From positions 620,001-684,000 of the forward strand of contig SNVD02014502.1 of NCBI GenBank assembly GCA_013180625.2: a stretch of DNA of 64,000 nucleotides. The letters run 5' to 3'. A program made the translations under genes and the position numbers. Positions 47,052-58,177 of this stretch are shown here, one piece after another (position 1 is the stretch's first letter; the number at the start of each line of letters is the position of its first letter). A model generated the notes under the pieces. It was not told the DNA's origin. It did no database searches and worked only from the letters and a program-made list of their open reading frames with translations. The DNA comes from Boswellia sacra. Its lineage: Eukaryota > Streptophyta > Magnoliopsida > Sapindales > Burseraceae.

Positions 47052-50000
47052 ATGGCGACCAGAAGCAAAGTGTGTAGGCTTGTTCAGACAACTCAAACTC
47101 TAAGCCACAAAATCCACCATTTCTCTTCTGCTTCGGCTGCTGCAGCAAAAGAAGCAGAGAGTGTGGGATCACGGGGGCTTGGGCTCGAGCTATTTGGACT
47201 AAAAGACTACGAGGATTACAGGCGGTCTCTCTATGGTGAGATAACCCACAAGGCCTTGCTTGTTGACGCTGTTGGTACCCTTGTTGTTCCCTCTCAGCCA
47301 ATGGCCCAGGTAGATATCTCATCTTTGCCCTTTCCAAGTTGTCTTTATTCATTCTTTTAATGAATATTTTATTATGGTTTTGCTTTGCTTCATAGATATA
47401 CAGAGAGATTGGGCGGAAGTATGGAGTGGACTACACAGAAGATGAGATTTTGAACAGATACAGAAGGGCTTATGGACAGCCATGGGGCAGATCTCGTCGC
47501 AGGTATACGCTCATAATTTAACTCTGTAATTTGTGGGAATAGTAAGACCAAGTTTTTTGCATTTTCTGGTTTAAGAAATGGTGACCTGATTTTTGACATA
47601 TGATGCCTCCACTTACCTTTTACTGTTTCTCTGTGTCCATGTGATGTGTTCAAACTCATTTACAAATAAGCATGCCCAGATCAGTCATACGTTGTTGCTT
47701 GTTACATGGGAGCTCAAGTAATTTCTGGTTTTTGTGACAATCATTGGTGCAATTTTGAGTACTCTTTGACTAGGAAATGCTGGCTCTTGGGGTCTTGTCA
47801 TTTGTTTGACTTCTTTATTGGTACTTAAGAACAGATTTTGGGCATGTGGATGTCTCCTATATTCATACATCACTCTGTTTAAATGATAATGGCATCAGGC
47901 AATAACCCGACCCAACAAAAGGAGGTAATCTTCGGGGGAATCCTAATCTATTGATAACCTTACCATCAACAGTGGCATATGATTCTTGATTCTTCACAGA
48001 TTTTTTATCCTAAAGGCTTTAACCAGTCTATGCATCAGAAGTTTGAACAAGTATTATCTGCATGATTGTTATCTTTCTATTCAAGGCACTTAATCCTGAT
48101 TGATAATTCACTGGGTATCTTTTCAGTTACAGTATTTGCTTAGCTCCTTTGACATATTGTCTTAGCTATCCTGTTGCGCACTAGCATGAGTCTGTTCATA
48201 TTTTGTTCAATTTGCATGTATTTTTTCTTTTTTTTTTAATTTTATTTTATACCCAGAAATTGCTTGATCTCTCCCTTGTTCACTGAGTGTAAATTTGAGT
48301 CTAATCAAAGCTGATTATAGTCCATGTGCAATAAATATTCGTTATTATCTCAGAGCCTTTAAGAAATTTTTTACACTTATTAATTTTTGTGAAGTTAATT
48401 TGTAACTTATTACATTTTGCTTGTCTTTGGTTTCCTGTTATTAACAATACTAAAGGTTATTTCCCTAGGTGACTCTGGATCAATTTTCCTACATAACTTT
48501 GTGCTGAAATGCATTGATTTCACTATCCACTTCTGAAGTTGCGCTGCAGACTTCCTTAGATTTTAAAGTTTTTTAATTTGATTTGGTTTGATGTTGAGTA
48601 TCCAAATCCATCCAGTGGTTTGAGAATATGCTTTAATCCCGGGAAAGACAAATCACACCCATGTCATTTTCCCAGGATGTTATTTTAGTGTTAACAAATG
48701 TACTGATATTTGTATGTTCTACCCAATCCATTTGCCTGCTAAAGAGTTAAAATAAACTGATGTAGAGTAGAATCAATTTGGGCAAAATAATAAATGCAAA
48801 CCTTTTATATTATACATTCAACTGCAAAACTTTGCAGCTCCTTTTATAATATCTAGGAGTATTTTTTGACACCTGAGTAGTGATGTGAATATTTTTGAAC
48901 TTATTGCAGATATGTGAATGACGGGAGACCCTTCTGGCAATTTATAGTCAGTTCTTCGACTGGCTGTTCAGACACTCAGTACTTTGAAGAACTTTATAAT
49001 TATTATACCACTGAAAAGGTAAGGGGTCAATATTTTCCGTCTGGTGAGATTTGTGCACTGGAATAATGATTGATAGGCAAAATGTTCTTTGGGCTTTATT
49101 TCCCAAGTATTTCAAAGCTACCTTTCTTTTTCTTTAATCCTTAGTGACGCTTTTATGATTTGTCCTGTTTTCCTATTTTTATCTCCTTTTGAAAGGCGTG
49201 GCACCTTTGCGATCCTGAAGCTGAGAAAGTATTTCAAGCTATCAAAAAAGCAGGAGTCAAACTGGCTGTTGTGTCAAATTTTGATACTCGATTAAGACCT
49301 TTGTTGCGTGCTTTAGGTTGTGATCATTGGTTTGATGCTGTTGCAGTTTCAGCTGAAGTAAGTGATCTGTTTAGACCTCTCTCTGCCTCTCAAAAATATT
49401 ATATGAAGCAATTAAATTTCTGAGGAATAAACCTCCTTTTCCAATTAGTTAAACTTTTACTCTTGTGTGTATGTAAGTGTATAAGCCAAAAGAAAGTTTA
49501 CATGACAACCTTGCAAGTGTCTTGTAATTTATTTGAGTAGATCATTTTGTCAGCTATGGTATCAACTAAAGGAAAGTGAAATTTATTTGGCTGGAAATGA
49601 ATTTATTGATAAGTTATCTGAGTCATACATTGAATCTAATGGCAGCAGTGAAATTTGCATTATAATGCAAGTTTGAAGCTATGATTGCTTTTGCTTACAA
49701 ATAAGTACGACTTTTAAATTAAGAAATTTATAATTATAGTCAATCAAATTGTTAGTGTATAAAGGTGTACATTTTTAAAAAAATCAGGTGATTTCTACTT
49801 TCCTTTTGAAACAGGTTGAAGCAGAGAAGCCAAACCCAACAATATTTCTAAAAGCTTGTGAGTTGTTGGGAGTAAAACCAGAGGATGCTGTACATGTAGG
49901 GGATGATCGTAGGAATGATGTGTGGGGTGCCAGAGATGCTGGTTGTGATGCTTGGCTATGGGGAAGTGATGTCCACTCCTTTAAGGAGGTATGTTGTCGT

Positions 50001-50787
50001 TTTCCATTAAAAGAAGTGAAAATAGAGAAGGCAAGGGAGAGGGTTGGATCATAGCATGCAAATATTATCTATCAGTTTTTGGAAGCTATCCATTGCTGTT
50101 ACTATTATCATTACACATTTCATTTCTAGAGAATCCTATGCTTTGCAACTTTTTCGAAACTACTCGGCCTTCTCCTTTTCAACTTTGCGTAAGTGGTATC
50201 AGGCTTTTTCCACTGTTCAATGGCTCCCTCCTGTAGTTCTTGTGGATTTTGAGTAGTATTCAAGATAATGAGCTTTATATAACCTAATTAATTTCTAAAT
50301 GAAATTAGATTATGTTTCCGTTCAATCTTAAAACTTCCAAAATCCCTTCCCAAACCAAACATGAGCTTTTGCTACTAATTTGGTTCTCACACTCGATTAC
50401 TGCAAAGGGGACTCCCATATCTTCACTTCTAAAGTAATGAGCCTTTCCTCTTCCTGTCTTCTCAATTCATATATAGAAATGGCATGCTGAGTAGAATGTT
50501 TCAAAAGGTTTAAGAATGCTAGATCGAATTCAATATTAGTACCTTGGTCATTGTTTGTATTTCATCCATTCATCATCATTCACATTCTTAGGATGTCGGT
50601 TTGCCAATTCAACGTCATTAGCTGGAGCATTTAACATTAAACTAAATTATTGTACTTAAGCTTTTGATAATCGAGACTTTAATATAAGTTATGTTAACTT
50701 GTATAAAGGTTGCATCCTTTGACGTGTATATTGGCTGATGAATTTTTGCTGATGCAGGTTGCTCAGCGGATAGGGGTTCAGGTTTAA
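47052..50787 (+). CDS. HAD-superfamily hydrolase, HDHD3-like, probably organellar
   Basis: Six exons (47052-47309, 47396-47502, 48910-49018, 49196-49357, 49815-49988, 50758-50787) with GT-AG introns give 279 codons. Residues 1-40 are Ser/Ala rich, basic and poor in acids, as in mitochondrial or plastid targeting peptides. All four haloacid dehalogenase motifs are present: LLVDAVGTL (nucleophile D72), VVSNFD (about 183-188), the motif III lysine in EAEKPNP (K217) and HVGDDRRNDVWGARDAG (acidic pair at 242-243 and D247). The second Asp of the usual DxD nucleophile motif is Val, as in several HDHD3-type proteins. It probably acts as a phosphatase or dehalogenase on a small molecule. The substrate is unknown. 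The last exon supplies only nine residues. Confidence 0.92.
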
Positions 50788-51375
50788 GGGAATAATGGTT
50801 CTTTACCACTTTATGCTTTATATATGTATAGGCTTTCTTTAGCTTTTGGTGAGAATTTCTGCATATATGTATCAGAAATGTGAGGACAAAAATGAGACTG
50901 AATGTAGGATGATGAAATTTGATTTATCATATATAACTAGATATGTGAAGTTGCATGCTGAAGTAGTTTTTCCTTCAATTTGGCCCTATTCTCCCATGTT
51001 GGCTCATTCGTAAGAGTTCTAAATAGTACCCTCTCAATTCTCTTTCCCACCCCATTTTTCTTATTCGAGTATCATTTTAGCATAGTGCCCCTAAGCGATT
51101 GTGAACACATTTTCATATGGAGATTAGCTCGAGCCTTTTCACAAAACCTAAACGAATACGGGAGGCAGTAACAACAAACAAGAGTAAGATTTATATCATT
51201 GTTTTTTGATTTTGTTAGGGAAGAAACTATCAATGAGAAAATAACTAGGGAAAAAAAAAAAGAAAGAATTTGAACATAGCTAGAAAGTGATTTTAAAATA
51301 CATACTGAGATTCAACTAATCATTGATATGCGTATGATTTTTTATATTAGGTTTTTCGCAGTCAGCGAAATGTTT
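50788..51375. other. 3' flank of hydrolase gene
   Basis: Probable 3' untranslated region and A+T-rich intergenic DNA. No further gene is evident. Confidence 0.5.
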
Positions 51376-51378
51376 TAA

Positions 51379-52639
51379 GGGTTGGGGATTTTGTGATGAT
51401 GTTTAAAACATTGAGGTGGACAGTGATCGTTTTGACAAATAATGGGGGGCTCAGTGATAGTTGTTGTGACGATTTTAAAAAAATTGAGGTGGACGGTGAT
51501 GTTTCAACAATTAATGGGGGGTTCAGTGACGATTGCCCAATTTGCCCTTAATACTTTTCTATTAAAATAAATTGATCATATTATAATATCATTTATGTTT
51601 TTATGTCTCAAGTGGAATATCATATTTACTCTTTTATTTTTTTAAATTTTGAAAGGGTTAGAATTCAAACCTAATTCGTGTAACATACAAAGCATGAGCT
51701 TTACCACAAAGTTAAATGAATAATTTAACTTTATGTGAATAAACAATGTATTTAATTTATTTGAATGAAATAATGACTCATTCGTGGAATTAACCAATTA
51801 CAACTAAACTTAATTCCAATAACACCTAAATAATAATCAAACTCAAATCTCAATGGCACAATCCCAACCATAATTATTTCTTTTTTTTTCTATTTTGCTA
51901 AGAAAACCAAATAGAAAATAGAAACCTAATCTAAATAAAAAAATAAAATCTATATTAAAATAAAAAATCTATGTCAAAATGAAAAAAAATATAAAAAACA
52001 AAATATATATCAAAATAAAAAATTAAATATAAATTAAAGTAAAAAAATAAAATCTATATCACAATGAAAAAACATAATAAATAAAATCGACATCAAAATG
52101 AAAAAAATATATATCAAAATAAAAAACAAACTATATATCAAAATGAAAAAAAAGAAAAAATAAAACTATATCAAAATGAAAAAAATAAAATCTCTATCAA
52201 AATGAAAAAATAAAATCTATACCAAATTGATATATATTTTTTAATTTGATTAGATTTCTATTTTCTATTTGATTTTCTAAAAAAAGAAAAAGAAAAGAAA
52301 GAAATCGGAAAGAAATCAAATTATTTCATTCCAATAGGTTAAATAATTGTTTTGTCAACTTAAAATTAAGTTCCCTTTGGCTGGTGGTTGAGCTAAAGTT
52401 TTGTAAGTTATATGTCTCAAGTTCGAATCATAAAACTTTCAAAATTTTTCAAAATTTTAAAAGATAAAAAGATAAATATAATATTTCACTTGAGAGATAA
52501 ATGGCATAAATGGTATTATAATATTATAAGTTTATTTTAATAGAAAATTATTAATGGTTAGGGGTTTTGTAATGATTTTTGAAAAATCGGGGAGGACAGT
52601 GATATTTTGACAAATAGTGGGGGCCCAGTTAATCGCCCA
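51379..52639. repeat. Three 80-bp direct repeats split by a foldback element
   Basis: Units at about 51379-51459, 51461-51541 and 52559-52639 share the order GATTTTGTGATGAT, GAGGTGGACAGTGAT, TTTGACAAATAATGGGGG and CAGTGACGATTGCCCA, with local changes. The first two are adjacent; the third is separated by about 1 kb of foldback sequence, consistent with insertion into a tandem array. Confidence 0.8.
51549..52556. mobile_element. Foldback element with long inverted arms and central minisatellite
   Basis: TTTTCTATTAAAATAAA at 51555 is matched by its complement at 52531-52547. The arms remain alignable inward for roughly 350 bp, including the CTCAAGTG and AAATTTTGAAA region and a CTATTTTCTATTTG stretch near the centre. 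Between them (about 51930-52230) lies a degenerate minisatellite with unit close to AAAATGAAAAAATAAAATCT. Each arm contains a tRNA-like box A/box B pair (51655-51720 and 52371-52436). No clear TSD and no coding region. Class is uncertain: Mutator-like foldback is the best guess. Confidence 0.7.
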
Positions 52640-55065
52640 TGTTTTAATAACATTGTAAAAAATTTGTTAAATCTACAGGAGAAAATAAAATTATATAGGA
52701 AATCTTTCCATGAAAAGAAAAACTGTACTGGAAACAATAGAATACAATAAAGGTAATTCGTTAGTGAGATGTTCGGTTACTATGCTTTATATTGTTATTC
52801 AAGTCTCTTAAAATCCCTCTTTAAACTCTAATTTAATTAATACAAATGTTAAAATGGATATTGACAATTTTTAATATACCCAATATAACATTTTAACAAT
52901 TATTTCATTATTTTTCTCCTTAAGCCTAAGTCATTGTTTTCGAAATAGCTAATTTCAGAAACTTTTGAAATTGATGTTTTTATATTTATAGAATGGCTTT
53001 GAAATATAGAGAGAAGCAAATGAATGATGACTTTTAGGTGTATTTGGAATGACACTTATAAAAATAAGGATAAATTTTTCGAAGGGTGGGACTATTTGCA
53101 TCCCTTTTTCTAGTAATTACAAATTATACTTGCATAAATTTACAATCAGGTATATTTAAACCTAACTAACTTAAATATCTTTTATTCTCTACACTCATCT
53201 CAATGCTTATCTTTAAACTCACACTTTTTTATCATCATCTATTCTAGATCTCCTGATAAATATCTAGCATATTTGTTTTAAATTCAGTTTAACAAAAAAT
53301 TTCGTGCGAGTGTAAAAAAAAATAATTTATATATGGAGGAGCAAAATAATTTTAGTCAATATTACAATATCGAAAAGGTATAATAAACAACATATTGAAA
53401 AAACATAAAATAAATAAAACTAAAAATACAATGTACAACTATTCTGACTCTTGTCAAATCATAAATAGAGGAAATATAGAAATAAATTTTCTTGTTTGAT
53501 CAGCTATTGTAAAAATTCGATGTAAGAGCTACATAAATTTTTTGTTTTAAGAAAGGAAGAGAGGTTTATTATTTAGTGGGTGCGGATACTAAAATGATGG
53601 ATTTTTTTAATTTTATTTTTAATAAGGGTTACAAATACAGAAAAAAAAATAATTCAAAGGTATGTTAGTTGTACCACTTGTTTGTCAAAGTTGATATGAT
53701 ATAATTTAATATTTTTAAAATATTATTAATTTTTCTCTCTCTATTTATAAGTTTAAAAAAAACAAATTATTAAAATTTTCAAATAATCGAAGAAATAAAA
53801 TATACTTGTTAATGTTGATGTACATCACATCGTTATATTAAAATGGTACTTCTCATTATACTAATGTTATATTTATAAAACTTGTATATAAAATTGACGT
53901 GACATCAAATAAAGGGATAATAAATATTAGAAAGTCAATATAAATAAATCTTGATAAGTAATTTATTATTGAATGAGTGATATTACATCAATTTATATAG
54001 AAATTTATATACTGATTTCATAAGTATAGCATTATCCTTATCGACACTACAATTATATGAATGTTTTACATCATTATATTAACGTGATGCAATTGATATA
54101 TCCCATATCACTTGCACACTTTGACCAACCCCAATCATACCGCCTTTGATCACTTGTGATTCCAACAGAAAAAAAAATAAAATTCTTTGATACATTTCAT
54201 CATAAATTGTAGCATTACCACGTTTCATTAGTTGAGTGGAATAAGAAAATATTCGCTATATAAGTTTCTAATTTGTCAATTTTAATATATAAGGTTTCTA
54301 ATTTGTCAATTTTAATTAGGAAGTAGTAGTTTCTTCTTCGTATATTATTTTAAATTTCTTTGGTTTATTGTGCGCGCCGGAGCTGACTATTACTTTGTTT
54401 TCCTACAACCATAAATTAATCACAACCTACAATTCACCATGTAAAGAGGCACGCCACCCACCAACTTGTACAATAAATTATGGGTTTTTTTGGGAACTGT
54501 GTAATTTAAGTGAGTGTTGCTAAGGTACTGTTACTGTACCGTAAAACAACTTTACAATAACGGATAGAAAAAATGTAAACACATGTCTAAAATTCGTAAT
54601 TCAATTGAAAAAAATCGTATTTACGACTTTCATATATTTTTTATGTACGACTTTTTTATTTTTTTTACATACAACTTTTATTCATTCGTTTACGTTTTTT
54701 ACAACGTGTTTACGATTTTTACACAAATAAACATTGACTGTACCGATACAGCCACTATACCTAAGTTTTTCCACTCAAAGGTAATACTAATAATAGTTGG
54801 GGTCCCATCATCAATCAATTAATTATAATTTATATTATTCTTAGAGTTTCATATTCTTGATCTTTTATTTGATGATTTTGTTGTAAATTAAATAAAAAAC
54901 TTTTATTATCCTAATTCTATCTAATACATAGTTGAGAAAGTAATTTAAGATTGATAAACTGATCAGAGGCTTATTATTATAAGATATAGTCTCATAGGAA
55001 ATTATAATCATATAAGCGATTTCATCACGTCTTCATAATTTTTGTCATTACCACATATATCAACG
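52640..55065. other. A+T-rich intergenic DNA with a probable MITE
   Basis: No supported gene. At about 53861-54041 an inverted-repeat segment (TAATGTTATATTTATAAAAC against GTATAGCATTATCC) resembles the MITE at 30588 but lacks a resolved TSD. The phrase GTTTCTAATTTGTCAATTTT is directly duplicated at 54265-54313. Confidence 0.5.
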
Positions 55066-55073
55066 AGTATGAC

Positions 55074-55495
55074 TAGGAATGACAAAAAGCCCGACCAGCG
55101 TTAGGTACCTAAAAAACTAGGGAAATTGCTTGAAAAATCGGGGAATTTGCCCTGGATTGAGGTGAATTTTTTCTGCCCGATTGGGATTGGGGACCTGGAA
55201 TTGAACCCAGGATGCATAATTGAAATTATATTATGCTAAATTAAGTCATATCCCTTAATTTTCACTACTTACTTATAACCATTTATTTAAATTTAAGTCC
55301 ATTTCTTAATTTTTTTTTAAAATAGCCCAAGACCTGAATTAGTCCTAATTCAGCCGTCCCATGCCAAAATTTAGAAAATTAAATGGGTTTAAGTAAAACT
55401 GCAACAAACAAATTCAAACCCATTCCCTTCGGTATACACCAACATGCTACCATTGGGCTATAGCCCACTTTGCTACTAATAGGCCACACACACAC

Positions 55496-55546
<51 letters not shown>

Positions 55547-55701
55547 TATAAAAAGCTATCAGATTAAAAAAAAAGATATAATCGGGGGTTTAATCCTTGG
55601 TTATTGGGAAACCCCGGGCCCGGTCCAGGCCCCAAAAAAAATTTTGGAGAATTTCAAGCGACCGGATTCCCTGGCTCCAGCCTTAGATTTTGTCATCCCT
55701 A
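55074..55701. mobile_element. hAT-like element of the TAGGGATGGCAAAA group, diverged
   Basis: The left end is TAGGAATGACAAAA; the right end, reverse-complemented, is TAGGGATGACAAAA. The ends carry CCCGAC, GGGAAT and CCCGGGCCC words, weaker than in the other members. Flanks AGTATGAC and AGTTCAAT match at only about half the positions, so the TSD has decayed or the element was rearranged. The interior includes a TA microsatellite (about 55497-55543). No transposase. Confidence 0.7.
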
Positions 55702-56560
55702 AGTTCAATAGATCAAGTACATGTGAAAATTTGCTTTACCTTAAATGCATATTTTAATTAAATCAACCTAAAGTAGTTTATTAATCAACAGCCTCTTCTT
55801 AACGATACAAAAAAATTCATAACCACAATTTATGATGTTACTTTGATAAAGAATAAAAGGGATGATATATAAGGATAGTCTTCTACCTCCAATTTTTCCA
55901 CACTTGTAAGCAGTGCCAGTTCAATGTATTTTGGAGCCTAAGACGAAAGTAATAGAATAGGTTTTTGATGTTTAATATAAAAATTAAATAAATTTTGTTG
56001 AAATTATATTTTTTTATTTAATATTTCATCAAAATTTTGTTAATATTGTTTATTCAATTAATAAATTTTGGTTGTTATATTTTTATTGTTTCTTTACATA
56101 TTTATCAAGAGGCTTGGTTTTAGTATTTCACTAATTTTTCTAAAGACTCATATTTTCTGAAAAACATAACTAAAAATAAAAATAAAATAAAATTGACAAA
56201 AATAAAAAAACTAACAAACTAGATATTTATAGAAATAAAAAATATAGGGAGATGATATACCATCTTTGTTAGTAATCTTGAGAGAATGAGGGAGTTTGAT
56301 ATAAGGAATTGAGTTAAAAAAATAAGTTTGTAATATAAAAAGAGAATGTATATAAAGTTAAGAGCTTTAATTTATATAATAATGTTTAATTTTTTCAATA
56401 CTACATATCAATAAAACTATTGGTACTCTTTTAAAATTTGAAAATACATTGTATAAAAATTTGAAAATAAATTATTATTTGATTGTATTTGATTTTTAAT
56501 AGAATTAATTATAAATATTTAAGGAAATAATTTTACTTTGTATTTAATTAATTAAACTTA
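55702..56560. other. A+T-rich intergenic DNA, no supported gene
   Basis: Low-complexity sequence. Nothing recognisable. Confidence 0.5.
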
Positions 56561-56763
56561 GGGCGCAATTTTTTTTCTTTTGCATAAATCTGAATAGGTC
56601 TGAATTTGACTGAAATTTGAGTAGGTCTGAAAACAAATGTCTGAATGATATGACTGCTTTTTATTTTTTAAGATCTGATAATAAGTTTTAAGTTGATTGT
56701 TTTTAATAATTAACTTTAATAATCCACGAGCTAAGCTTTCCACTAAGTTGTAGAAATCTTTAC

Positions 56764-56965
56764 AACTTACTTGATGAACAACCTCACCAAGACTTTTTCT
56801 TCCAACTCTTGATAACACCACACCAAGAGTTCTTCTTGATGAACAACCTCACCAAGACAACTTCCTTCAACTCTTGATAACACCACACCAAGAGTTCTTG
56901 ATGAACAACCTTACCAAGGCAACTTTCTTCAACTCTTGATAACACACAATAAGAGTTCCCTCAAG
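56764..56965. repeat. Tandem repeat, about 63-bp unit, three copies
   Basis: Each unit contains TGATGAACAACCTCACCAAG followed by CTTCAACTCTTGATAACACC and CAAGAGTTC. Copies are imperfect, with small indels. The array lies inside the LTR-like block. Confidence 0.85.
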
Positions 56966-57239
56966 GATAACTATTATCTTTTACAATAATATCTCACTCT
57001 CACCACAATACAAGAACAAAGATAATTTTTACAACAAAAGTATAACTCTCTTCAAAGAGTAGATAAAGAATATAAAAGCTCTTTAGACTTAATATTTCTC
57101 TTGTTTTTTGCTTGATAGATCCTTTTCTTGCTCTTGCTGAATGCATGGGAGAAGAGCTCCTTTTATAGGCAAATGGGATGAACTTAATCAAGTGAAGACA
57201 CCAACTCCAAATTTTCTACCCACCATAAAAACCGAAATC

Positions 57240-57965
57240 TTGTCAGTCATTTTTGTCAATGTTCCATTTGAAATTTAAAAATCTACAAAACATAAAAGAT
57301 CTGCACATTTAAATAAGCTTTCCAACGCATCAAGAATCAAGTCATTGGGATATCTGTAGCTCAAGATATGGCCAAAACACCATTCGGTGCTCATGTGACT
57401 TGATTTTTCTTTCTTGTGTCAGTCCACCAAATTGAATGATAATTCTGTCAGCATTTTGTTTGAAATTTGAATTTCTTCAAAACATAGAAGATCTGCATAT
57501 TTGAATAAGCTTTCTAAAACATTAAGAATCAAAGAATTTGGATATCTCAATCTTAAGATATGGCCAAAACACCATTCAGTGCTCATGTGAGTTGATTTTT
57601 CTTCCTTGTGTCAGTCTACCGATTTGCATGTCAATCATGTCGGCCTTCCATTTGAAATTTGAATTTCTTCAAAAAATATGAAATGTGCCTCATTAAGTCA
57701 TCTTTCCAATGCCATAAGAATTAAGTCATTTTGATATTTCGAGCTCAAGATATGTTCAAAAGAGTATTCGGTGCTCATGTCAGCTGCTTCTATTTGTCTT
57801 TCAACTTGCATGATGATTTGGACGACCTTGTACTTGAAATTTGAATTTCTTTAAAACATATAAAATGTTATAAATTGAGTAAATTTCCAAAGGCTCAAGA
57901 ATCACGTTATTTGGACATCTATAGAGATATATATGACCAATTGATTGAACATTACTCATGTGTCA
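57240..57965. repeat. Tandem repeat, about 180-bp unit, four diverged copies
   Basis: Landmarks recur in order: CATTTGAAATTTGAATTTCT, AAAACATA, AAGATCTGCA, AAGCTTTCCAA, AAGAATCAAGTCATT, GATATCT, AAGATATGGCCAAAAC and CGGTGCTCATGTG. The last copy is the most diverged. No coding content. Confidence 0.85.
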
Positions 57966-58177
57966 TATTCCTTGAATCAAACCTTGTTCTTAAACTTTGG
58001 TGCCTTTAACATGTAGTCTTCTCCTTAGCTTCAACACTTTATTTTAATAAACCTTTTCTTGATTTTACAATTATTTCAATGATATTACTCTTGCACATAA
58101 ATAAACATGTTAGTAAATCACGATGAATCAATGTGTATTGTTATCATCAAAATTATTATGTAGCCTTAGAGCTAACA

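Larger units (their letters stand above)
56700..58177 (-). mobile_element. LTR-like block of a Copia-type retroelement, possibly solo LTR
   Basis: Read on the minus strand it begins TGTTAGCTCTAAGG (58177) and soon has TTTTGATGATAACAA, an opening typical of LTRs of SIRE-type Copia elements. Further on are a promoter-like TATAAAAGGAGC (about 57160-57172) and sequence resembling the LTR 3' part (TTGTAAAGATTTCTACAACT, about 56746-56765). No gag-pol and no partner LTR are present. Two internal tandem arrays are annotated separately. The far boundary and TSD are not resolved, so the extent is approximate. Confidence 0.5.
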
